A stretch of 5,426 bases of DNA from Acidobacteriota bacterium (GTDB lineage Bacteria > Acidobacteriota > Terriglobia > Acidiferrales > UBA7541), in the NCBI GenBank assembly GCA_016179005.1, contig JACOSF010000344.1:1-5426 (forward strand), read 5' to 3'. Shown here one piece after another: positions 1-4,262 of the stretch. Each line of letters begins with the position of its first letter. Within the stretch, counting starts at the first letter, position 1. Both the position numbers and the translations under genes were made by a program. Below the pieces are notes generated by a model. That model saw only the letters and a program-made list of their open reading frames with translations, made no database searches and was not told the origin of the DNA.

Positions 1-192
1 GACGAGCTCGGCGCCGTCGGAAACCATTCCGGTGGGCCCGGCGACACCGCCGCCCGCGCCTACACTGACGCGGGCGACCAGCGCGGCGCCGGCCAGGCGC
101 GGCGAAATCTGCCGGGCAATCTCCAGCGGCGTGGTGCCGCGAGGCACCTGGCGGGTGGAGCCGTCCGGCAACGTGATTTGAATGGTGTCCAT
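1..192 (-). CDS. thrS: Threonyl-tRNA synthetase, N-terminal fragment (TGS domain)
   Basis: This is the first 64 codons of a gene that runs off the left edge. The product begins MDTIQITLPDGSTRQVPRG and continues TTPLEIARQISPRLAGAALVARV. That pattern, a beta strand with LPDGS, then a 'sPleIA..Isp.LA' helix, then a return strand 'aArV', is the TGS domain that opens bacterial ThrS (E. coli ThrS starts with a very similar ITLPDGS segment). ThrS charges tRNA-Thr with threonine in the cytoplasm; the editing, catalytic and anticodon-binding domains would lie outside the window. The ATG at 190-192 is chosen because the TGS strand starts right after it. No good Shine-Dalgarno sequence precedes it. A glycine-rich stretch (VGAGGGVAGPTG) follows the second strand, where most ThrS proteins have a short 'NGE' turn. 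RelA/SpoT and Obg-type proteins also carry TGS domains, but not at the extreme N-terminus in this form. Confidence 0.85.
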   Translation of the reverse strand, partial: MDTIQITLPDGSTRQVPRGTTPLEIARQISPRLAGAALVARVSVGAGGGVAGPTGMVSDGAELV

Positions 193-222
193 ACGCACAG
201 CCCAACGAAAGCTAAAGCATAG

Positions 223-251
223 AGAGTACAGTCGCTGTGAAAGAGGGTCAA
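223..251 (-). promoter_or_regulatory. Putative sigma-70 promoter of thrS
   Basis: Reading the minus strand, TTGACC (251-246) is followed after exactly 17 bases by TACTCT (228-223). The -35 box matches the consensus at five of six positions, the -10 box at three of six. Transcription would start near 216, giving a leader of about 25 bases before the thrS ATG, which leaves no room for a T-box or attenuator. Confidence 0.5.
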
Positions 252-268
252 GGCGGGCAGGATAAATG

Positions 269-322
269 TTGAAGGGTTAAACGTTGAAGAGTTGAAGAGG
301 GCAGAGTTTCAAAATGACAGAG
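269..322 (+). repeat. Octanucleotide array 1
   Basis: This is an imperfect tandem array with an 8-base period: TTGAAGGG (269), a 7-base unit TTAAACG (277), TTGAAGAG (284), TTGAAGAG (292), a 7-base unit GGCAGAG (300), TTTCAAAA (307) and TGACAGAG (315). TTGAA-type units come first and a TGACAGAG-type unit last, the same order as in the arrays at 1529 and 3451. It lies between the thrS promoter and the 3' end of vapC. Confidence 0.65.
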
Positions 323-323
323 T

Positions 324-338
324 GCCGGACGGACCGGC
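324..338 (-). terminator. Weak hairpin at the vapC stop codon
   Basis: GCCGG (324-328) and CCGGC (334-338) form a 5-bp perfect stem with a 5-base loop, starting at the last base of the vapC stop codon. Read on the minus strand, the hairpin is followed by ACTCTGTCATTTTG, so the T-run is displaced by about nine bases. It may help end the vapBC transcript, but it is not a classical intrinsic terminator. Confidence 0.25.
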
Positions 339-727
339 TACAGCAGCGTGACGCTGGGGAGACCGGAGAAGGCCTGGTCGGAGGTGACGAATTCGGCGTG
401 CTGGGCGAGAGCGGTGGCGTAGATGATGGCGTCGGCCATGGCAAGTTTCTTCTCGATGCTGATCGTCGCGGAGGCAAGGGCGATTTGCTCGTCCAATGCA
501 ATCACGAACGTGCGCAGCGCCACGGACAGAAAGCGATCAGCAATCACTTTCCCTGCCGTGAGCAGAAGTTTCTTGCGGACCTCGTAGAGCACAATGGTAG
601 GGACGAGCAAACGGGATTCATCTTCGAGGAACGGGGCGAACTGCGGCGCTTTGGGGCTTTCGCCGAAGTATTCCACCCAGCCGGAAGAATCCACCAGAAC
701 CGGGCTAGAAGCGGTCGCGGCGGTCAC
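338..727 (-). CDS. vapC: VapC-type PIN-domain ribonuclease toxin
   Basis: The 129-residue product fits the PIN-domain toxin family. VapC toxins are Mg2+-dependent endoribonucleases that cut tRNA or rRNA and stop translation when their antitoxin is lost. The acidic active-site residues are at the expected places: D13 in LVDSSGW, E49 in VLYEVRKK, D99 in MADAIIYA and D117 in VTSDQAF. The length is normal for the family. The start is taken as the GTG at 727-725 because GGAGG (741-737) lies nine bases upstream. A longer reading from an ATG at 814 would add 29 residues out of the antitoxin's reading space and lacks PIN similarity. The gene overlaps the end of vapB by 23 bases, so the two are translationally coupled. 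The family assignment is firm; the RNA target cannot be told from sequence. Confidence 0.88.
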   Translation of the reverse strand: MTAATASSPVLVDSSGWVEYFGESPKAPQFAPFLEDESRLLVPTIVLYEVRKKLLLTAGKVIADRFLSVALRTFVIALDEQIALASATISIEKKLAMADAIIYATALAQHAEFVTSDQAFSGLPSVTLL

Positions 728-917
728 GATCGCCTTCCTCCCAGCGAATGCCCTTGGCCATGCCGCGCAATTCGGTGATGGACCTGGGTACCTCCAGGCG
801 AATGCAGCCGTCAATCACGAACATGGACATCTTCTGGCCTGGCTTGAGTTTTAAACGCTCCCGCAGCTCCTTCGGGATCACCACCTGGTATTTGGGGGAT
901 ACCGTAACCGTTGCCAT
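705..917 (-). CDS. vapB: VapB-type antitoxin, AbrB/SpoVT fold
   Basis: This encodes 70 residues. Residues 2-48 (ATVTVSPKYQVVIPKELRER, then LKLKPGQKM and a closing strand) form the swapped-hairpin AbrB/MazE/SpoVT DNA-binding domain; the 'KYQVVIPKELRERLKLKPG' core is diagnostic. The charged tail, residues 49-70, would wrap around the VapC active site, as known for this family. The protein should neutralise VapC and, as VapBC complex, repress its own promoter. The ATG at 917-915 is chosen over an upstream ATG at 968 because GAGG (926-923) sits five bases ahead of it and because the 968 start would fall upstream of the predicted transcription start. It is first in a two-gene operon with vapC. Confidence 0.88.
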   Translation of the reverse strand: MATVTVSPKYQVVIPKELRERLKLKPGQKMSMFVIDGCIRLEVPRSITELRGMAKGIRWEEGDRDRRDRF

Positions 918-927
918 ACGCACCTCG

Positions 928-962
928 TATCGAATTGTATCGATAAAGAAAGTGTATGTCAA
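928..962 (-). promoter_or_regulatory. vapBC promoter with overlapping operator
   Basis: On the minus strand TTGACA (962-957), a perfect -35 box, is followed after 17 bases by TACAAT (939-934), a -10 box with five of six matches. The -10 box is the exact 6-base spacer between inverted half-sites ATCGA (929-933) and TCGAT (940-944). TATCGA also recurs as a direct repeat at 928-933 and 938-943, 10 bases or one helical turn apart. This is a likely autoregulatory operator. Transcription would start near 927, leaving a leader of only about 10 bases. Confidence 0.75.
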
Positions 963-1026
963 CCCCAAAGCCGAAATGCAAAGAGGAAACCACAGAACGG
1001 AATGCAGAAGCTCGTTTTGTCAAAAG

Positions 1027-1072
1027 GAGAGATCCTTCGGCCCGACAGAAATCATCGGGCCTCAGGATGACA
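1027..1072 (+). repeat. 46-bp stem-loop element, copy A
   Basis: The outer stem is ATCCT (1032-1036) with AGGAT (1064-1068). A TC/TC internal loop follows, then the inner stem GGCCCGA (1039-1045) with TCGGGCC (1055-1061) around a 9-base loop. It is flanked by GAGAG on the left and GACA on the right. The copy lies between the divergent vapBC promoter and archease, ending 32 bases before the archease start. Similarity to copy B continues to the right through ACAGGCTA (to 1082). Confidence 0.8.
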
Positions 1073-1104
1073 GAACAGGCTAGTCAGAGTGGTTCAGGGG
1101 TAGA

Positions 1105-1533
1105 ATGCGCGGCGTGGCGCAGAGATTCGAAATCATCGAGCATCCGGCGGATGTAGGATTTGTCACCTACGGGGGGACGCTCTGCGAGCTGTTGGAAAAC
1201 GCGGCACTGGCGATGTTTTCCGTAGGATGCGAACTGGAAGCAATCGAAGAGCGCGAGCAGCGCGCCATCCAGGCGAGCGGGGCGGACAACGAAGCGCTGC
1301 TGTTTGACTGGCTGGCGGAAATCCTGGCGGTGGCCGACGCGGACGGGCTGGCGCTGCGTCGAGCGGAAGTGACGCGGATCGGCGAAGGCGAAGCACAGGG
1401 CGTCGTGTACGGCGAAAAATTTGACAAAGCGCGGCACCGCGCGGGGACGTACATCAAGGCGGTCACGTACCATGAGTTGTGCGTGGAGAAGACGGCGGAA
1501 GGATGGAAGGCGAGAGTGTTCTTAGACGTTTGA
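1105..1533 (+). CDS. Archease family protein (RtcB RNA-ligase cofactor type)
   Basis: This 142-residue protein matches archease over its whole length. The N-terminal signature FEIIEHPADVGFVTYG (8-23) is followed by a 'TLcELLENAALAMF' helix, an acidic middle (NEALLFDWLAEIL), the FDKARH segment, and the C-terminal KAVTYHELCVEK (118-129) and ARVFLDV. D16 and D141 occupy positions that in characterised archeases form the metal site. Archease is known to speed guanylation and turnover of the RNA ligase RtcB in tRNA splicing or RNA repair. No rtcB lies in the window. The ATG at 1105 is chosen because AGGGG (1096-1100) precedes it by four bases and a stop lies in frame at 1081-1083. No clear promoter was found. 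The last codon and the stop are part of the octanucleotide array that follows. Confidence 0.85.
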   Translation: MRGVAQRFEIIEHPADVGFVTYGGTLCELLENAALAMFSVGCELEAIEEREQRAIQASGADNEALLFDWLAEILAVADADGLALRRAEVTRIGEGEAQGVVYGEKFDKARHRAGTYIKAVTYHELCVEKTAEGWKARVFLDV

Positions 1534-1600
1534 ATGTTGGAAGGTTGGAATGTTGAAAGGTTGAAGAGTCACAAAGTGACAGAGTGGCAGTGTGGCAGAG
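1529..1600 (+). repeat. Octanucleotide array 2
   Basis: Nine consecutive 8-base units stay in phase: TTTGAATG, TTGGAAGG, TTGGAATG, TTGAAAGG, TTGAAGAG, TCACAAAG, TGACAGAG, TGGCAGTG and TGGCAGAG. The first five are of the TTGRAAGG type and the last ones of the TGRCAGAG type. The array begins within the final codon of the archease gene and contains its TGA stop (1531-1533). Confidence 0.75.
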
Positions 1601-1618
1601 ACGGAGAAAAAGATTTGA

Positions 1619-1670
1619 CGCAGAGACGCTGAGATCACAGAGAAGCGCAGAGAAAAGAGAGAAGAGGAGG
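1619..1670 (+). repeat. CGCAGAG-type purine-rich array
   Basis: The units are CGCAGAGA (1619), CGCTGAGA (1627), TCACAGAGA (1635), AGCGCAGAG (1644), AAAAGAGAG (1653) and AAGAGGAGG (1662), degenerate repeats of 8 to 9 bases. The last unit doubles as the ribosome binding site (AGGAGG, 1665-1670) of the gene starting at 1676. A related run occurs at 5249-5280. Confidence 0.55.
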
Positions 1671-1675
1671 ACAAC

Positions 1676-2731
1676 GTGAGGCGAGTGGCGATGGGGATTG
1701 TGATGGTGGCGGTGTGCGCGGGAGCGCAGGGGCAGGCGGGACAGGAGAGATCCTTCGTCCCGATCAAAACCATCGGGACTCAGGATGACAAACAGGCTAT
1801 TGAGTCGGCGGTGCGGACGGGCAGGCCTGTGCACACGTATTCGATAGTGGCGCGGGATGAGAAGACGGGAGAGATCGGCGTGGCGGTGCAGTCGCACTGG
1901 TTTTCGGTGGGCAGCATGGTGACGTGGGCGGAGCCGGGTGTGGGAGCGGTGGCCACGCAGTCGTTTGTCGAGCCGAGCTACGGAAAGCTGGGGCTGGACC
2001 TGATGCGCGCGGGAAAGTCGGCGCCGGAGGCGTTGAAGGCGCTGTTGGCCGGAGACGATGGGCGCGAAGTCCGGCAGGTGGCCATGATTGATGCGCAAGG
2101 CCGCGTGGCCGCTCACACGGGAAAACTGTGCATCCCGGCGGCGGGGCATCAAACCGGAAAAGATTTTTCGGTGCAGGCGAACTTGATGGAGAAAGCCGCC
2201 GTCTGGCCGGCGATGGCCAAGGCGTTTGAAGCCACACAAGGCGACCTGACGGACAAGCTGCTGGCGGCGCTCGAAGCGGCGCAGCGTGAGGGCGGCGACA
2301 TCCGCGGAAAACAGTCGGCGGCGATCGTGGTGGTGAAGGCGCATCCGAGCGGCAAGCCGTGGGCGGACCGCCTGGTGGACCTGCGCATCGAAGATCATCC
2401 GGACCCGATAAACGAACTGAAGAGACTGGTGCGGGTGAGCCGCGCGTACCAGCACATGAACGCCGGCGACTTGTGCGCAGAGAAAAAAGACTGGGAGTGC
2501 GCGTCGCGAGAATACGGCGCGGCGGAAAAACTGATTCCGGAAGAGCTGGAAACGTACTTCTGGCACGCGGTAACGATGGCCACGGCGGGGCGCGTCGAAG
2601 AGGCGCTGCCGCTATTCAAGAAAGTGTTTGCCAAGGACTCGAAATGGGCGGAGTTGGTGGAGCGGTTGCCGGGAGTGGAGCTGCTGCCGAAGGATCCCAA
2701 GTTGATGGAGAGGATTCGGGCGCAGAAATAA
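1676..2731 (+). CDS. Secreted DUF1028 (Ntn-hydrolase-like) protein with TPR-like tail
   Basis: The 351-residue product starts at GTG 1676, with AGGAGG (1665-1670) five bases ahead. Residues 1-20 form a signal peptide: RR, then a hydrophobic run ending near CAGAQGQA. Residues 54-246 match DUF1028, a family placed in the Ntn-hydrolase superfamily: TYSIVARDEKTGEIGVAVQS, then SHWFSVGSM, GVGAVATQSFVEPSYG, REVRQVAMIDAQGRVAAHTG and DFSVQANLM. Residues 247-351 are helical and TPR-like (AYQHMNAGDL, CASREYGAAEKL, FWHAVTMATAGRVEEALPLF), a tail also known on other DUF1028 proteins. No reaction is established for the family. It probably acts in the periplasm or outside the cell. T54, at the head of the domain, could be the N-terminal nucleophile if the precursor is cut there; this is inference. 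Residues 24-38 are encoded by a copy of the dispersed 46-bp element, so this linker is not ancestral to the family. It converges with the prepilin gene. Confidence 0.85.
   Translation: MRRVAMGIVMVAVCAGAQGQAGQERSFVPIKTIGTQDDKQAIESAVRTGRPVHTYSIVARDEKTGEIGVAVQSHWFSVGSMVTWAEPGVGAVATQSFVEPSYGKLGLDLMRAGKSAPEALKALLAGDDGREVRQVAMIDAQGRVAAHTGKLCIPAAGHQTGKDFSVQANLMEKAAVWPAMAKAFEATQGDLTDKLLAALEAAQREGGDIRGKQSAAIVVVKAHPSGKPWADRLVDLRIEDHPDPINELKRLVRVSRAYQHMNAGDLCAEKKDWECASREYGAAEKLIPEELETYFWHAVTMATAGRVEEALPLFKKVFAKDSKWAELVERLPGVELLPKDPKLMERIRAQK
1745..1790 (+). repeat. 46-bp stem-loop element, copy B, inside a coding region
   Basis: The outer stem is ATCCT (1750-1754) with AGGAT (1782-1786), and the inner stem GTCCCGA (1757-1763) with TCGGGAC (1773-1779), around a 9-base loop. 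The second pair of the inner stem is T-A here against G-C in copy A, so pairing is kept by change on both sides. It is read as residues ERSFVPIKTIGTQDD (24-38) of the DUF1028 protein. The similarity shared with copy A, AGGAGAG through ACAGGCTA, spans 57 bases here (1743-1799) and 58 in A. Confidence 0.8.
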
Positions 2732-2775
2732 AGAAGGATTCAGGAATCAGGATTTAGAGTTCAGTGAAAAACGAG

Positions 2776-2821
2776 TAGAGATCCTTCGTCCCGACAAAAA
2801 GCATCGGGGCTCAGGATGACA
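2776..2821 (+). repeat. 46-bp stem-loop element, copy C
   Basis: The outer stem is ATCCT (2781-2785) with AGGAT (2813-2817), and the inner stem GTCCCGA (2788-2794) with TCGGGGC (2804-2810), around a 9-base loop. The second inner pair is a T-G wobble. It lies in the convergent gap between the DUF1028 gene and the prepilin gene, 17 bases beyond the prepilin stop, where it could serve as a transcript-end structure on either strand. No T-run follows it. Confidence 0.78.
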
Positions 2822-2838
2822 GCGCCCCCCACGCGCGG

Positions 2839-3336
2839 CTATTGCGGGATGGGGGTGGAGGCAACGGTGGCGGGGGCGCCGACGTTGTAGCGGATGACGT
2901 TGGAGAGATCCACGAAAAAGTAGCGGTCACCGGTCTGGCCGGGAGTGAAGGGAGCGGCGGTGATGGTGAAGGTATCCACCTGGCCGTCGCCGTTGGAGTC
3001 CACCGGATTGTATGTGAAGACGTAGCCGCTCTTGAGGCCGCCGGCGAGGATGACGTCAATCAAGCCGGCGTTGGTGGCGCTGGGAGCGGTGCCCGGAGCC
3101 TGTGGACCGAGCGAGGCGAGCGAAGGCGCGTAACCCACCTTGTAGGTGGACTCGTAGTTGACCTGCACGGTGCAAAGAGTGCGGAGGGAGGCCACGGCGG
3201 AGGCCTCGTTGGCCACCATGCGCGAGCGAAGCAGGCGCGGGATGGCGATTCCGGAGATGATCAGGATGATGGCGATGACGATCAGAAGCTCGATGAGAGA
3301 AAAGCCGCGGACCTTCCGACGGGCGCGAATCTTCAT
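2839..3336 (-). CDS. Type IV prepilin or GspG-like pseudopilin
   Basis: This encodes 165 residues with a class III (type IV pilin) signal. The basic leader MKIRARRKVRG is followed by FSLIELLIVIAIILIISGIA, with the PilD-type prepilin peptidase site G11|F12 and the glutamate at mature position 5 (E16). The hydrophobic helix continues into IPRLLRSRMVANEASAVASL, typical of acidobacterial and deltaproteobacterial pilins. The soluble C-terminal part contains DSNGDGQVD (113-121), a DxNxDGxxD calcium-loop pattern, and ends in TPIPQ. Only one cysteine is present (C55), so no disulphide loop as in classical PilA. The ATG at 3336 is chosen because GAGG (3348-3345) lies eight bases upstream. The product would be a fibre subunit of a type IV pilus or type II secretion pseudopilus in the inner membrane and envelope. 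No other pilus gene is nearby, so major versus minor subunit cannot be decided. Confidence 0.85.
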   Translation of the reverse strand: MKIRARRKVRGFSLIELLIVIAIILIISGIAIPRLLRSRMVANEASAVASLRTLCTVQVNYESTYKVGYAPSLASLGPQAPGTAPSATNAGLIDVILAGGLKSGYVFTYNPVDSNGDGQVDTFTITAAPFTPGQTGDRYFFVDLSNVIRYNVGAPATVASTPIPQ

Positions 3337-3379
3337 GGCGGCCACCTCAAAAAGCCGGGATGGGGAACGAATCGGGCGC

Positions 3380-3388
3380 ATCATAGCA
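3380..3388 (-). promoter_or_regulatory. Putative extended -10 promoter of the prepilin gene
   Basis: On the minus strand TGC-TATGAT (3388-3380) is an extended -10 box, five of six in the hexamer plus the TGn motif. No matching -35 box was found 16 to 18 bases upstream, and no sigma-54 (GG-N10-GC) pair was found, although pilA genes often use one. The predicted start near 3373 gives a leader of about 37 bases. Confidence 0.4.
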
Positions 3389-3450
3389 CAGACGTCAAGG
3401 AAAATGACGAGGGGGTAGGGTGTTGGGGTTAGGGTGTAGAGAACAAAGCG

Positions 3451-3522
3451 TTGGAAGGTTGGAAAGTTCGAAGGTTGCAAGGTTCCAGAGTGACAAAGTG
3501 ACAGGGTGACAAAGTTGAAAAA
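3451..3522 (+). repeat. Octanucleotide array 3
   Basis: Nine units run in strict 8-base phase: TTGGAAGG, TTGGAAAG, TTCGAAGG, TTGCAAGG, TTCCAGAG, TGACAAAG, TGACAGGG, TGACAAAG and TTGAAAAA. The order, TTGGAAGG-like units then TGACARAG-like units, repeats that of array 2. It lies upstream of the prepilin promoter and downstream of the DinB-family gene (both minus). Together with the heptamer array at 3544 it fills most of the 247-base gap 3337-3583. Confidence 0.75.
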
Positions 3523-3543
3523 GGGCATGGACTGGCGCTAGCT

Positions 3544-3578
3544 GCTAAATGCTGAGCGCTGAACGCTGAGCACTGGGC
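3544..3578 (+). repeat. Heptanucleotide array
   Basis: Five in-phase 7-base units, GCTAAAT, GCTGAGC, GCTGAAC, GCTGAGC and ACTGGGC, end five bases before the stop codon of the DinB-family gene. The period differs from the 8-base arrays nearby. Confidence 0.6.
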
Positions 3579-3583
3579 ACGAC

Positions 3584-4090
3584 TTACTTACGGCCGACAA
3601 GCGCGGCGATCTGACCGAGGTGATTTAAGTCGTGGCCGGCGATGAGTTGGAAGATGCGGGCGACGCTCTCCTGGCCGCGCTCCGTGTGCATCCCGTAATT
3701 CTCCCATTTTTCTTTGGGGATGGATTTGAGCAGGGCGAGATTTTCATCGCGCAGGGCGCGAAACAGCGCGACGGATTTTTTGGGGTCCTGCTTCGCGTAG
3801 TTGGAGGTTTTCGCCCAGGCGTCCTGATCGAAAGCTTGGATGGGCGTGCCGTTGGAGTTGAGGATCATGCGGATGCGATAGCCAATGACCCATTCGGTTT
3901 CGGCGAGGTGGGCGAGGATTTCGGTGACGGACCATTTGCCGGGCGCGGGACGGCGGTCGAGTTTCTTGCGCGGGATGCCGCGGGTGAGCTTTCCGAGCTT
4001 GTCCGCGGTGGAGCGCTGCACTTTCATGGGTTGGTGGCCTGCGATGAGGCCGAGGACGCGGGCGACATATTGCTGGGGTGTTTCGGTCAT
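3584..4090 (-). CDS. DinB-like (DinB_2) four-helix-bundle protein
   Basis: The 168-residue product fits the DinB/YfiT-like metalloprotein superfamily. Its metal-binding histidines are in the usual pattern: H61 in GKWSVTEILAHLAETE, at the end of the second helix, and H153 and H157 in IAGHDLNHLGQIAAL, near the C-terminus. The 'rpapGKWSvtEilaHla' and 'H..nHlGQi' blocks are the family hallmarks. Members are usually dimeric and bind Zn or Ni; known relatives act as thiol-dependent transferases (e.g. bacillithiol or mycothiol S-transferases), but the substrate here cannot be inferred. It is unrelated to DNA polymerase IV despite the family name. The ATG at 4090 is chosen because AGGAGG (4100-4095) precedes it by four bases; an open reading upstream to 4159 runs through repeat DNA. 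It may be co-transcribed with the SDR gene, 171 bases upstream, though hairpins lie between them. Confidence 0.82.
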   Translation of the reverse strand: MTETPQQYVARVLGLIAGHQPMKVQRSTADKLGKLTRGIPRKKLDRRPAPGKWSVTEILAHLAETEWVIGYRIRMILNSNGTPIQAFDQDAWAKTSNYAKQDPKKSVALFRALRDENLALLKSIPKEKWENYGMHTERGQESVARIFQLIAGHDLNHLGQIAALVGRK

Positions 4091-4109
4091 GGGGCCTCCT
4101 GAGAAGGAC

Positions 4110-4130
4110 GAAATTCGAAAATCGAAATTC
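4110..4130 (+). repeat. GAAATTC heptamer repeats upstream of the DinB-family gene
   Basis: GAAATTC (4110), GAAAATC (4117) and GAAATTC (4124) are three in-phase heptamers. They give two copies of the odd palindrome CGAAATTCG (4109-4117 and 4123-4131) spaced 14 bases apart. They sit just upstream of the ribosome binding site (4095-4100). They could be an operator or simply another short dispersed repeat. Confidence 0.5.
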
Positions 4131-4159
4131 GCGTGAAAAAGCAACAGAGGGCGCAGCAA

Positions 4160-4217
4160 TCCCGAAGTCTCGGGAGCGCCCCAACGAAAAGGCGGCGGCG
4201 TCCCAAGACTTCGGGAC
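4160..4217 (+). repeat. Two CCCGA/TCGGG hairpins between the SDR and DinB-family genes
   Basis: TCCCGA (4160-4165) and TCGGGA (4170-4175) form a perfect 6-bp stem with a 4-base loop. GTCCC (4200-4204) and GGGAC (4213-4217) form a second hairpin. The arms resemble the inner arms of the 46-bp element, but the outer stem and flanks are absent, so these are listed separately. Confidence 0.5.
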
Positions 4218-4251
4218 GAAAAACGAAAAGCGCGCGAAAAGGCGGCGGCGT
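4185..4251 (+). repeat. 17-bp direct repeat CGAAAAGGCGGCGGCGT
   Basis: Identical 17-base copies lie at 4185-4201 and 4235-4251, exactly 50 bases apart start to start. The right-hand copy supplies the left arm of the GC-rich hairpin downstream of the SDR gene. The left-hand copy lacks the complementary arm. Confidence 0.7.
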
Positions 4252-4262
4252 AAAGCCGCCGC
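4242..4262 (-). terminator. GC-rich hairpin after the SDR gene
   Basis: GCGGCGGC (4242-4249) and GCCGCCGC (4255-4262) form a perfect 8-bp stem with a 5-base loop, touching the last base of the SDR stop codon. On the minus strand the hairpin is followed by CTTTTCG, a short T-run, so it is a plausible but weak intrinsic terminator or attenuator ahead of the DinB-family gene. Confidence 0.5.

Noticed and set aside
314..814. Plus-strand frames and a longer minus-strand start across vapBC
   Set aside because: The plus frames are antisense to clear PIN and AbrB domains. The longer vapC start at 814 lacks a ribosome binding site as good as the GGAGG ahead of the GTG at 727 and adds non-PIN residues.
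1463..2566. Long open frame (367 codons) on the minus strand opposite the DUF1028 gene
   Set aside because: Its translation is rich in Arg, His and Leu with no family features, and it lies antisense to a protein with clear family motifs. It arises from G+C-rich codon usage on the other strand.
2776..2821. Classical intrinsic terminator for the convergent genes
   Set aside because: A hairpin is present but no T-run follows on either strand, so it is listed only as a repeat with a possible transcript-end role.
2842..3432. Open frame of 196 codons on the plus strand opposite the prepilin gene
   Set aside because: Low-complexity Gly/Asp/Arg translation antisense to a prepilin with an intact leader, start and ribosome binding site.
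3584..4090. DNA polymerase IV (dinB)
   Set aside because: The protein is 168 residues with the His metal-site pattern of the DinB/YfiT-like superfamily; it has no polymerase palm motifs.
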